Shown here one piece after another: positions 49,832-61,840 of a DNA stretch of 64,000 nt. Position 1 is the stretch's first letter, and every line of letters starts with the position of its first letter. The stretch covers positions 14,936,001 to 15,000,000 of the forward strand of contig NC_132971.1 in assembly GCF_047496725.1 (NCBI RefSeq), given 5' to 3'. Source of the stretch: Anoplolepis gracilipes. Taxonomy: Eukaryota > Arthropoda > Insecta > Hymenoptera > Formicidae. The notes below the pieces were generated by a model. That model saw nothing but the letters and a program-made list of their open reading frames with translations. It was not told the origin of the DNA and did no database searches. The translations under genes were made by a program, and so were the position numbers.

Positions 49832-52570
49832 AATATATATGTCAATTTTTCATAAAAGGGGGACGAAATAAATGCAATTGACTGAAAACAAGATCATTCG
49901 TCTTCGGATTTTGACGTTTGTTCATCGCAGTTTACTTTTTCTCAGTCTTTCTAGAAGCAAGGGTGTGATCAGAGATGACATTGAATTTTCTGGGATAAGT
50001 TTCTGCCGGTTCGGGATTCTGATCATGCATTCCGGATGGGATAAGAGAAACGGTAGAGTCCGAAGGTTCTTGTCGGAGAAGGAGATAGAAGTGGGATGGC
50101 GAGTAAGTCGCGTCAGGGTATTCGAGAACGGAAGTGAGTGCCGGCGACGGGTAGCAGGCACAGCGGGGTTCGAACTTTTGCAGATATTGAATATCTCGGA
50201 CCATCAATCACCTTCGGCGTGGCAATATCCGAAAGTATTGGTCTTACATTTGTTTCTATATCGGGCACCGATTTATGAGCAGCGCACGTTCTTCCGCCAA
50301 GCTCGATTGCGATCATCGTTCGATCTCGTAGTCGACAACACTTGGCGATTTGCATCATATTTTACTCCTTACCGTTGATGATTGAGCGATTTTCCATAGA
50401 CATTTTTTTTACAGTTTGAAATTTTTCTACCATAAATTATGTTACACTTGTTCGACCAATTTGCTAATTGACAACATAGTCACAAAGTTTCAAATCGACA
50501 TTCTTCAAAATACGAGAGATATTCAGACGCTTTATTAAACTCGCATGTATAGCAATTAAATTCTTCTGCTACTAATCTCGTGGTGTGCAACTTGGCAGTG
50601 TATTCTTGGCTCGTGTACGACATACACATAAGCATGTCCAGCTGGTTAGCGGCTAGGATTGTTTCTCTTTATTAAGCTGTCTCCCACAAATTCCATTTTC
50701 CACCTTTTTTCTCCCGTTTTACCGGTTAATACCGAGTGACAGGCCACGTAAGCGCGAAAGCGCGTACATACTTGTGTGCGTATGTATGCATTGTTCCTAT
50801 ATATTATTTTGCGTACCTACATGCGTGTTGTTATCACGTGTCTCCCTTCATGTACACGTGTGTCGTGCTCATCTTATGTGCATTATATCCTATTCGCATC
50901 CCCTCTGTGTCTTGCTTCAATCTTGTCAGTTTTTTCTCTTGACACTTTTTTATACACATTTCCAGACAAGCAGATTACATTTCGCTTGACATGTGTATCG
51001 GTGCTCTTCTGCGTAGCCGAAATAAGTGTGTAGGCAAACGCACGTGTACGTGTTGTGTATAGCGATGCGAGAAAAAGCGCAGAAGAAATTTACTATGTTT
51101 TTTCTTTTATTTGTGTTGATTCGGCGTATGTCACAAAACGCTGCATTGAAATTCTTACAATTTGTCTGTCAGTGAGCCAGTCGATCATCAAGCTCTCTCT
51201 CAGCTTTTCCACGATTGTTTTCTCTCTTTTCTTTTTGCTCGTTTTCGCTGTGAATGCTTCCCATTGATTTCCTTGATGTTCTCTTCTGCTTTCTGCTTAG
51301 ATTCAATCTTGTAATGGTTATAATCCACGTTGACGCTTTTCTTTAAAATTATTCTCGTAATATTCTTGTAATATTAATTATTAATTCTCTATTCGGCTAG
51401 TTTCTATCTTTTGCTTTTTCATGTCTGTTTTATGTCTTTGTTACTCTCTTCTTATATATCTCTTTTTGTTTTTCATTCACCTCGTCTCTTCGCCATTTTC
51501 ATTTTCTGCATATCTTTCTCTAGCTCCTAAAGTTTGCTTTCAAAGTTGTTGCTTTCATCTTTTAGAGCGCTACACCGACATTTGCGTCTATAGATAGTTG
51601 TCTGGATTTCAACACGTTTGGAAGCTGTATCCTATAGATAGCGGCTTCGAAGATTCCTTGACGTGAAATGTCAAAGTCGGGGGCAAAGAAATGAAATAGC
51701 ATACTGCTACAGAAACTATTTGCAATAGCGTCAGAAAGTAACACGAAGAATTCAAAAGACTGTCTCGCAGAGATATGCCAGGATGATTTGGTACATACAT
51801 ACAACGATTTTATTTTTCGAAAAGTTTCTTAATATAACCGAAATGAAATCGTTATTAACGAATTACATGTGAATTCAAATTTTAATTTATAGAAAATATT
51901 ATAGCCCATCTCCAACGTCAATAAATGCGCATGTGTAAATTTAATTAAAATCATATACTAGAAAAATATGGATAATGTAGAAAAACATGATTTTGCCGTT
52001 AAAAATGTCAAGAATTGATTTTTAGTCAAATAAATATAATTTATATAATATTTTGATCGACACACACACAGCAAGCTTATTCTAAAATATATTATAATAT
52101 ATATCATTGACTTATATAAAATAAAAATTTTTTTTATTTATTTTGAAAAGAAGACACACATACATCGATTTATAAATTCCAAAAAATTTCAAACTATTTT
52201 TTATCAAAATTTACTGGTTTGATTATGGTTTTCAATGTTTGTTGAACAACTTTATGGCATTTAGGCAGTTATATATAATGAAGTATTTTCCCCCAATCTA
52301 ATTACGTTGGGCTCCGATTTCAATGGACATCGACCGTATCATTTTCGCAAGGATCCTTTTTCGTCTTTCGAGAAAACGGTCTTCTTCTCTATGGAATCAC
52401 TCCATTTCCGATGACACAACGCGCCAAAGTGCTTTGTGTGTAGGCATGCCGCGTGAAAACACTGGAATTCGATAGGGAGTCAGATCTCTCAAGATGTGCC
52501 GCATTTCGGCACTTTGCCATACGAGAGTTTTCTTTTTCGTTCTTTACTATCTTGTCGAGAAATACATATG

Positions 52571-52571
<1 letters not shown>

Positions 52572-52618
<47 letters not shown>
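52572..52618. repeat. (AT)n microsatellite
   Basis: An uninterrupted TA run, 47 bp, inside a CpG-richer block. It creates spurious Tyr-Ile repeat open frames on both strands. Confidence 0.95.
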
Positions 52619-52621
<3 letters not shown>

Positions 52622-55600
52622 CTGTATTTTTTCGTTGGGCTGAGTTGGCCCTTATCCTTCCCGGAGGGCAACCCTTCGCTATCCAAGGTAGCGACAGAAC
52701 TTGCGACAGCGGTGGAAAAATGTGCGAGGTAGAGAAAGGCACTGGGCGTTCCAAGTTTCTTTATTAGATCTCGGATGTCCATTCGCCGGAAATGGGCCGA
52801 AACCTCGCCTCGCGCTTTCCTCCTTGCGACCATTTTCCTTCGCGTTTCCGTTCTAGCGCGTCGTCATTGCGTTACGTTCCGGAAATGCAAAGGCGAGACA
52901 GCGCGACGTGTAGAATAAGAAACACTGGGGAAGCACGTAATAAAAGATGAAAGCAAAATTCCCCCGACAGCTTGCTTCGCGAAAGTTAAAGCGAACACGC
53001 GTGCATTTTTCTATCGTCATCGAGCTGTCGCCATCCCGTATCACTTTTTGATACGATATTTCCTCTTTTTCTCAAGACGTTTTTTCCTCTTCTCTGTCTC
53101 GCTCATAAGTGGAGCGCGTTTGAGCAAAATGACGCGACAAAATTCAGCGGGCTATATTCCGATACTTGTGATGAGCAAACTAAGTAAGCAGCAGCTGGCG
53201 ATGGAAAAATTGCTACACGTAAATAGTGCATTCACTATTTACGCGCGGTTTATATCGATAATTTGATGCAAAACTAAAGCAGTAAAAACTTCTTTAAAGA
53301 AGAACTTTATAAATGTATCTTTTTACGACGAGATTTCGGAGTTGGAGGTTTTTTGAGCGTCGAAAATTAAATTTTTGCAGAAGAAAAGTTGTACGCACAA
53401 GTTATTGGAAAAATAGTCTCACTATTTGCGCATCTACCTTGCGATGTCTTGTACAGCTTCTAAAAAGAGGACAGACGCTCCAAAAATAATGTGATACATT
53501 CTACGCTTGGCTTCTTTCCGTTATATGTCACGAACGAGGGAGGACAGGAAATGTTTTTCTTCGGTATTGGCGTGAGAGGACCTTCGCCTGTCACCGGCGA
53601 CACGTGCGCTTTCTTCTGCTTTGTCGATATTTATTTTACCGTAGTCTCACGTTTTTCTCGAACATGCACGGTAAGAAGAGGTCCTCCTGTGGTTTCGCAC
53701 AATTCTTCGTGCAGCGTACAGTGCTGGAAGATTTAAGAGAACTTTACAGCTATTTTATCCCTGGGATCGGGAAAGTGCCATTTCTATGATAATAAGAGCT
53801 CTTTCAATTATTTGACTCGGTACCCGATCTTTATCAAATCATTTTTGTTGGTCTTTCCAACTTCTCCTTTTTCGATTTGATCCCTCTACTTTGTATAATC
53901 AAAGACGATCTCTTCGTATATTATTTTTATCGTCATAATGTCTGAATTTTTTTTAGCAAAAGTTTTGAAAATGTTTTCATTATTAGATATTTTTTTGAAT
54001 TGAGAAAATTGATCTCTTGCTATTGTACCTCAAACCATTATAGCTCTATAATATTTGATTAATTTAACAAGCAACTTTTAACTCTCAATTCTTGTTTTGT
54101 ATAGCGAAGGAAAAATGCATGAATGCAGCTAAAAATTTGCATCGTTAAAATGTGCGGAAAGCTCAGGATCTTTTTTTAAATATTCAATTTATAAATATAA
54201 CCCGCAATAGCAATGTCTCTTTTTTTCACAGACGATTGCACTCGTCGTACATACACGCTCGAATATGGCGCGTTCATTCTTTCCATAGCCTATAAAGCCA
54301 TAACGTTCCGGCAATACCAAGGGGGGGTCCCTGAAATTTACGGTACTTTTATGGGGATTTTTATCGCTGTGTAAACTATGCGATATCCTCCCATATCCGT
54401 TTCCGCTCTTACGGACGGCCGCGACCCTTATCCTTCCCCGTAAGGCCGAGTTAGCTTCTCTCGGAGAAGATGAATTTTGATAAATCGTTTGGTCGTCGCG
54501 CAATCGTTAAATAACGTTTACTTTGCGCCATGTCGCGCACGGAATTTATTGCGTCCGCGTAAACATACGTGTCGCGCGACTTTACACGTATGTTGTTTTA
54601 CTTTCGCTCGTACGTCGCTGGTTTTATCTGCTTTTCTTACCTTAGCTAAGGTAGAAAAAAGACTTCCATCGCGCTCCGACGGTGAAAATCAGGTTGCGCA
54701 AGGTAAACTCGACGACACGATAGAGACTCGACACGTACTGAACTCGTGACTGTTTTTATATATTTTCATTTTCCCGTTGTTCCGTCACGTCGTAAATTCT
54801 ACTGGTCGGAGCTTCAATCCAGCACCGGTATCGTAAAATAGAAACATTATCTTGGTGATATCATTGATACCCTCCATGTCGTAAATAACATAATTAACAA
54901 TATAATGTGAAAAATAATATATACAGTTTTATCATTCTTATTTTTATCCATGTGAATTTTTATGCCAATTATTATATAATACAATCAGATAATTTTATAC
55001 AGTACAATAGTTACGTCACAATTGAATACTTGTTATAAAAAAAAATTATTTCACACTCCAACGCATTTCCATAGTAAATAAATTTTGAATTAAATTTTAA
55101 TTGCATTATATATATATATATATACATATATATCGATGCATTATTTTAATATGGCATTCATCTAAAGATTTTTGAATCACTTTTATGTTGGGTGAAATGA
55201 CAGTAGGTACTATTCAACTGAAAAGCTAAATTTAAAATTAAACTCGCATTTAAAATAAATGGTCCGATAAATGTCTGTAAAAGGAGAAATTCGTTCAAAT
55301 AGAATCTGACAAACGGAGATGCGACACTGCGGACTTTATCGGCGCGACTTTAGGCATCGTTAAATTGCCTGTGGAATTGCTGGATCGACCGGAGGAGTGT
55401 CTTCGTAGAGACGACTTCAGATTCAGTGGAAATGAAGTTCGGATGCAACGAATGTCGCGCCGATAACTGGTGGCCGCTGTCGCGAGTTTCCTCGAGAGGG
55501 GATGGAAGCCGGGAAGGAATGGACGGAGAGGGTGAAAGTTACCCTCCGAAACTCCACCACCACTTCTGCGGCTAACAGTTTCTCCGAACTTCGACAATCT

Positions 55601-58600
55601 ATATCGCTTACAGTCCGTGTCTCGACACCTGGCTACCTCGGCAGAAAACTTGAGGAACTCGACGGCACTGCAGCCTCTTCGATTTTTCCTCTCGATGTTA
55701 CTCTGGAAGAAATCACGTTATTATCGCAACCTGGCGCGCGACCTGCGCCGACGCTCGACACGAGCTTAGCTTGTAAGCACGTTTCCTTTTTATTCATTGC
55801 ACAATCAATGTTGTTTAAGAAAAAGAAGTAAGGTAAGTCGCGTTTCTATTAGGTTTTCAATTTCAATTATTTGTTGTGAGGACTGTGTTACCATTTTTAA
55901 TTTCTTTCTTTATATATTTCTTATTAAGTTCTTAATCAAACAGTTAGATTTGTCATCTACCAAACACCAATGAAACTCCGAAACTAACTTTGAATTTTTC
56001 GCGAAATGGTAAATGGAAATAAATATAAGGAGAAGATTCGAAATTCTCTAATACTATTTGAATTATAAAAATCATTGTTTCTTGAACTTTGTTATTTGCG
56101 ACGTGTTCGCTTTCACAAGCCGAGCTTATGTAAACGTTTATACCTTTTCCGATAACGAGAAACATTTCTTTACTCAGTTTTTCATCTCCATGTGCGTATG
56201 TGTGTGGGGAAAAGATGTAACTGTTGTTACGTTCGGCATACTGTTCGACGTGTTACATCAGCGAAGTGTATTAATGCCTTTAGGTGCACTTGAACGGAAC
56301 GTTTGAAATTTTTCCTTCTCGCAGTGCCTTCTTGCAATGGAAAATCCCATTTCTATTACATTTCGATGCACGCTCGATTCAATGCGTTGCGACGGCAAGC
56401 GCCGTTAATATTCTTGCTTTTATATATTGGATCGACAGTGCGCTACCTGTGTGCTCGATTTTTCTCTCAAATATAACGCCGTTTGTATCGCGCAATAAGA
56501 AAGTTCACTGCTAGCGTATTCTTTGTGTAACGCACCAACTTTAATCCTGGGATACGATAACCTTGTAGCTGTAATATGTTTGAAGATTTTGCGTCAGCTG
56601 ATATTGATTTTTCAGATTAGTTTTTTAAAGAGACAGAGAAAATAAGTAGAAATAATTTTCTGTTTCTTTTAAAAAGATATTTTACGAGTTGTTTTTATAA
56701 GGTAAAATAACAGTTATTTTAGAAAATTATCTGTAAAATTACATTATACACTTACAAGTGTGAAGATTAATGCAGAAGTTGTACTTGTGTGATCAAGCTG
56801 TTGATCTCTTATAAAAATAAGTGTGAAACATAGTTTATATTATGGATTTTAGATTTGTTATTAAATTGTTATCTAGAATTGATTTATATTAGTTTACATT
56901 TCTTAAATATATAATTTATTTTAAAATAGGTTTAGAAAAGATTATTTAGTAATAACGATTGCTTTTATTAACGAGATCCACACACATATATATACACAAA
57001 GGAACTATGGTGAAAGTTTGAAATTTATAAGAGTAAAAAGTCCAACATCTATTTACTTTATAAAATAGATTAAAGTATAAAAATAAGAATCACTTATTCT
57101 TTCTATCAATTTTTAAGTTTAATATTTTAATATTAATATTAAATTTAAATAATATTAAAATATTTTAATAATATAATAAATATATAATATAAAACATAAC
57201 ATTAAATTATTTTAATATTAACATATATGTTTATATGCATATATTTTAATAATTTTAATATTCTTTACTATCACATAATTCAAATCTGAGAGAGCGAAAA
57301 GTTTTCATATTCAAAAGGAGAAAAAATAAAGAGTATGAAATAAATATGGCTTAGAGTTTGTAAGTCAATTAAGACATGTTTTTAGTAAGGAATAATCATT
57401 TTATTGGACAATTTTATTATTAGGACAAGTTTAACATGCATAACTATAGCACAATTGTTGACACAATAGTGTATGAAGATATATGTGAGCAATTTCCGAT
57501 AATATTGACTGTCGCCGATCGTGTTGCCGATACAATCACGTACAGGAAGGATCGCCGGAGTCAACCAATCTTATTTCTATCTGCGGGACGCGTTTCTGCG
57601 TTGGTTGCCGTTAGGTAATGCAGGTCGCGTATATACTATCATTGAAGCGGATGGCAGAGATCGGGGCAGAAATAGGGGACCATTCTGGAATCATACTAGA
57701 TATCGCCGTCCAATCGTATTCTCCACGCTCGCTTATCCTATTCCGTTTTCTCCCGTTCTAACCGATCCTATGGCCCTCCGTTTTCATCCGGCATTCATCG
57801 AGCGCGTGTAATATCCGCGAGCATTGATGCAGTTTCTCGCGAAGCACAGATATTTGAGTTTGAATACGCGATTTTGTTAAAAAGTGCACGAAGCTGCTCG
57901 AATGCCAAAGGATTTGTCCCGGAAACGTTTTAAGAGTGCGATGCACATGTAGTTTTATAAAGTTACTCAAGTATTGCGCTATATATACACATCATGCACT
58001 GCAGCGATAAGTTTCTTACGGGAGTTGTGCAACAAATCCTACTGATGTCATGTTTCACAGAAGAGATTTCTAACTGTATGTCATAGGTCTTAGAGTTTCA
58101 TCCACTGTGAGTTCTTGTCTCCTCGACTCATCGTGCCTTTAAATCTATAGTATATATATTTTATTTAAATCACTGAAAGCTTACACATTTCTGACTAATT
58201 AAACAGAAATCTTTCTGGAAAAATTTACATGTATAAATTAGAATTTGAAAGTTGACTTTAGATCTTTAAACAATCAATGCAATTTTTACAGCATGATAAA
58301 ATACGATATTTAAAAAAAATTAATGCCCTAGTCAATTGGGAAGTTCAAGGAGAAAGGATTTGCAAACTCCGGATTTAATTTTAACATTTCATCGCGAAAC
58401 GAATATGATATACGAGCGCATATATGTGTGTGTGTGTGTGTGCCCGCGACATTATGTGCACTCATCCCCGTTCGGGTTTATTTGGCACGGGGCCAGTATT
58501 CGGTTCGACTCGTCCCATTCACGATCGCAGCAGCCGGCGTTTTCGGACAATCGGTGTGTGCATGTGTGCTGCGACCCTTCGCTTCTATATCTCTCATTCG

Positions 58601-59817
58601 GTCCCGGTTCTTCCTGTATACGTCCCCACGTATTATTTGCTTATTTCGTTCTCCGCACACGTCGAATCCGTTCGAGCCATTTCCGGCATGTGTGTCTGTG
58701 TTCTTCAGCGTGGGATCCTATCGACGGAGATGTCGATGCAACCCGCTCCCGCTTCTGTATCTTCTCTCTGAAGAAGTACGAAGAAAGGTGGGGAGAAAGC
58801 ACCGTTTTCTGATGCTTCTTGCACGTGCGCGAGCTTATCTGCGATTTTGCATTTGCGCGAAAAAGCTAGGTGTATGCGTACAGCCGTCGTAACGTGTAAA
58901 AGAGTCAAAGCCAGGGAAACGGTGTCCACAGTGTCTTTTATATCTTCTGTGTCAAGATCATACGTCTCAGGAGATAGTGGAATAAGCTCACGAAGAGAGA
59001 TAGGGATGAAGGATTGAGTCTATTCGGACGCTTCAAGTAGTTTTCGTACACGCGTTTGTCGTTTTCTTTTTCTGTCCGTTTGCAAAGAGCCGCGTCGCGT
59101 AAACCGTATTCTGATAATGGTAACGGAAAGATAATGCAAAACTGAAAATAGAAGACGAGTCTCTCTTTAGCGTAAGCCGAAGAATTTGTGGGGAGTTTAC
59201 TGCCATCGGCTAAGATTTAATCGCCTTTCTTTGGATCTCTGTAGAAACACAGGGAAGAAAACAAGGGTAAAAAAGAACTTGTTGGGGTAGAAAGGGCAAG
59301 GAAACAGCACAAATACCTACGTCTCGATAAAATAGTGGGAATTGAAGGAAAATCCGATAACTCGAATATAACATATTCTTAGCGAATTTACATATATATA
59401 TATCCATACATATACATGCATATTCATGTATATATATGTATATAAGATATATTTTATTGATATCCGTTTATAGATATGTGGATACGTATAATTTTTTTCC
59501 AATGCTTGGAAAACAAACTAATTTATTTTGTCGATGTTCCTTTATACAGACGGTGTGCGGATATTTTTTTCCAATTTAGTCGGCTTATTGCATGCGAAAT
59601 GCATATTTGATGTCGTCAGTTTTTACGAATACACATTCGACGCGTCTACAGACGCGACGTCTTTCGATATATCGCGCAGCCAATTCATCCCCGATTCATC
59701 GCAGATCTTTCGCCCTAAGGGCAAACAAATTTTCATAAGGTACCAATCATCGGTTAGTTTGTCCCATCCTTTTCGTTTCGTGCACCGTCGCTGGCGCGAG
59801 GGGAACGAGAAAGAGGG

Positions 59818-59821
<4 letters not shown>

Positions 59822-59853
<32 letters not shown>
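59822..59853. repeat. (GA)n microsatellite
   Basis: A GA run of 32 bp within a purine-rich stretch at about 59806-59860. Confidence 0.95.
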
Positions 59854-59856
<3 letters not shown>

Positions 59857-60138
59857 GAGGTGGAGTTATCCGATAAACCCCTTGCAATAACATGGAGGCA
59901 GCGACGACGAACCGATATCTATGGATTATGAAGCCATGACGTATACTTTGCGTTACGTTATACATGCTCGCGTATGTGTTACATATCTTGATGCGCGCAG
60001 GTGCGCAGGATTCCGCGTATTTTTTTCGTACATCCTTTCTTCCTGCACCTTCCCGCAAAAGAAACCGTACCTCGAGAAGTTATGAAAGATGACGACCATC
60101 TTTAGATATCTTTGCTTTCTCACCCTTGCGCGCTTCTA

Positions 60139-60160
60139 CCTTCCTTCCTTCCTTCCTTCT
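60139..60160. repeat. (CCTT)n microsatellite
   Basis: About five units of CCTT in a pyrimidine-rich stretch. Confidence 0.9.
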
Positions 60161-61130
60161 TCCGTTCTTACCGTCATCTCGACGGGAGGGGCCTCGGGGC
60201 TTACAACGAGGGGAAACGAGGTCGTAGTCCTTCCGCCATAACATTTTCTATCGTTGAGAGCCATACATCATCGCCGTGTCCAACGAGAACGGGCGCCTCT
60301 AAGTGCCTCGAATCGACCTTCATGCCCCGAGATCCTTTTATTCCGGACTCAACCTTTTATCACGGATCTCCACTTTGCGCTTGTCTCCGGCCCTGTTTGG
60401 CTGTACTTTCTTCCTTCTGTGATTCTCAGCGAAAGCATCATCGAGGTATTATTTCTCCTTTCTTAGATTTGATAGCGTCGTAAACTGAATTCGTTGGTCC
60501 ACACGTAAGTTTCATACAATCTTCAAGATTTTAACGCAAGAATAACCATTGAAGATAATTTTGATGTTACTTTAATTTATCTTAAGCTTATAATCGAGCT
60601 GAATAATTCTTTAATTTACTCTCATGTTTTTGTTTTACTTAAAGCGCTTAAAATATAATAATTTGAATAATGAAACCAGCATTTTTTTATCATAAACGAC
60701 CGTAAACAATCTTTGATAATTTATTTTTTATTTTTATTGCATTCTTGAGTATGGTAAAAATCTTTATTCTAGTAGTTATTATTTTATGATATGGAAAATT
60801 AATGTTAACAAAATGTTTTACGGCGATTTTGCGTGACTTTATCTCGAAGAGAATAGTTCTTCGGAAGTTAATTCATCGACAAACTAATTTTACTTTATTA
60901 TGAATGCGATATATATATTAGTATGAGAGTTATTCATCTGTATCACTACAAAACGTGAAAACGGGTTAAGCCTGATTGATTGATGTTACAATTTCTCGCG
61001 AGGAAAGGTCAGATTATTGGACATAATGATATAGATTGACATTATGGGAGCAAATTCAAAAGAGACGATAGTCGATGAATGGTTTGAATTAGAGGGATGC
61101 GTTCGAAGTTGAGTGTGTCGCTTGATCGGT

Positions 61131-61340
61131 CTACGTAGCACTAATTATACGAGCCATCGTAATTCGATTTCCGTAATCTCGTTGCGGCGCGGTAATTGAA
61201 CGACTAATTACATCGGTTGAAAATTTCGGACAGTTGCCGCATAATTACCGGGTCGTATTGTAGAAGATGCGATTCGAATCGGACCGAGATTCGAGTGATT
61301 CGATTTGAAAACCGGAAAGCCATATTCTTACCCGACATAT
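61131..61340. promoter_or_regulatory. Candidate conserved non-coding block with homeodomain-type cores
   Basis: The 61170-61260 stretch carries several TAATT/AATTA cores (GGTAATTGAACG, ACTAATTACATCGG, CATAATTACCGGG) in otherwise balanced, CpG-bearing sequence with no open frame. Clusters of such cores are typical of developmental enhancers. This is inference from composition only. Confidence 0.25.
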
Positions 61341-61651
61341 TATAACATTATCACGAGAAGCGGGGAGCGCTGAGAATGGAGGCGTTTTGGGGGAAACTAG
61401 GATTAACCTTCTCGCATCTCAGAGTAATACCTGCCTATTACCTTCTCTTCTTGCAACGGCGACGACGACGACGACGTTTTCGCAGCCAGGACAGAGAGAA
61501 AGGAGAAAGACTGAGCGGGCTGAAGGGCGGGAAAATTGAATTCTGCCGCTGTGTCTCGAGGAGGAAAGTGCGGACGTAAGGAGAACGTGCCACTCCCGCG
61601 AGTAATTGACGCTGATTAAAATTCCATGGAGAGGAGCCACCCCTTTCCACC

Positions 61652-61704
61652 ACGCGCGCGCGCGCATTTATCCGCCTTCTCCCCCACCCCCCACCCCCCA
61701 CCCC
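61652..61704 (-). repeat. CG-alternating tract beside a C/G-run array (G-quadruplex motif)
   Basis: ACGCGCGCGCGCGCA at 61652-61666 is followed by four C-runs of 5, 6, 6 and 4 at 61681-61704, separated by single A residues. On the minus strand this reads as four G-runs with one-base T loops, the most stable class of G-quadruplex motif. The CG alternation can take Z form. Confidence 0.9.
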
Positions 61705-61840
61705 TTTCTCCATAACGTACGTGTTGAGCCGGAAAAGCCGTCCACTCTTCGAAACACAATTACGCTTCCCCTCTTCCAACCTTCACGAGAGAGATGTTCG
61801 TTTGTACTTCTTCCCGAACCCGTACATCGTACTTTGCCGT

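Larger units (their letters stand above)
49549..61130. other. Non-coding sequence with several CpG-richer blocks
   Basis: No supported gene in 11.6 kb. Blocks of balanced composition lie at 49860-50380, 50700-51270, 52380-53260, 54190-54780, 55300-55830, 57480-57960, 58330-58930 and 59520-60490; AT-rich DNA separates them. Open frames in these blocks overlap on opposite strands, carry no recognisable domain and lack a chain of phase-matched exons. Microsatellites are listed separately. Confidence 0.4.

Noticed and set aside
50160..50185. GGTTCGAAC resembling a tRNA T-loop
   Set aside because: No matching A box or acceptor stem; the surrounding bases do not fold as a tRNA.
49872..50378. 168-codon open frame on the plus strand
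   Set aside because: No recognisable domain; overlapping minus-strand frames of similar quality; no exon chain.
50596..50660. TTGGCAGTGT resembling the start of insect miR-34
   Set aside because: Only about nine bases match; the rest of the mature sequence differs and no proper hairpin partner is visible.
55295..55831. Overlapping open frames on both strands (100 and 109 codons)
   Set aside because: Neither shows a known motif and they compete for the same DNA; typical of a CpG-richer non-coding block.
58336..58892. Three overlapping plus-strand frames of 115-158 codons
   Set aside because: All three frames being open at once indicates stop-poor composition rather than coding selection; products begin in a Cys-Val repeat caused by a GT microsatellite.
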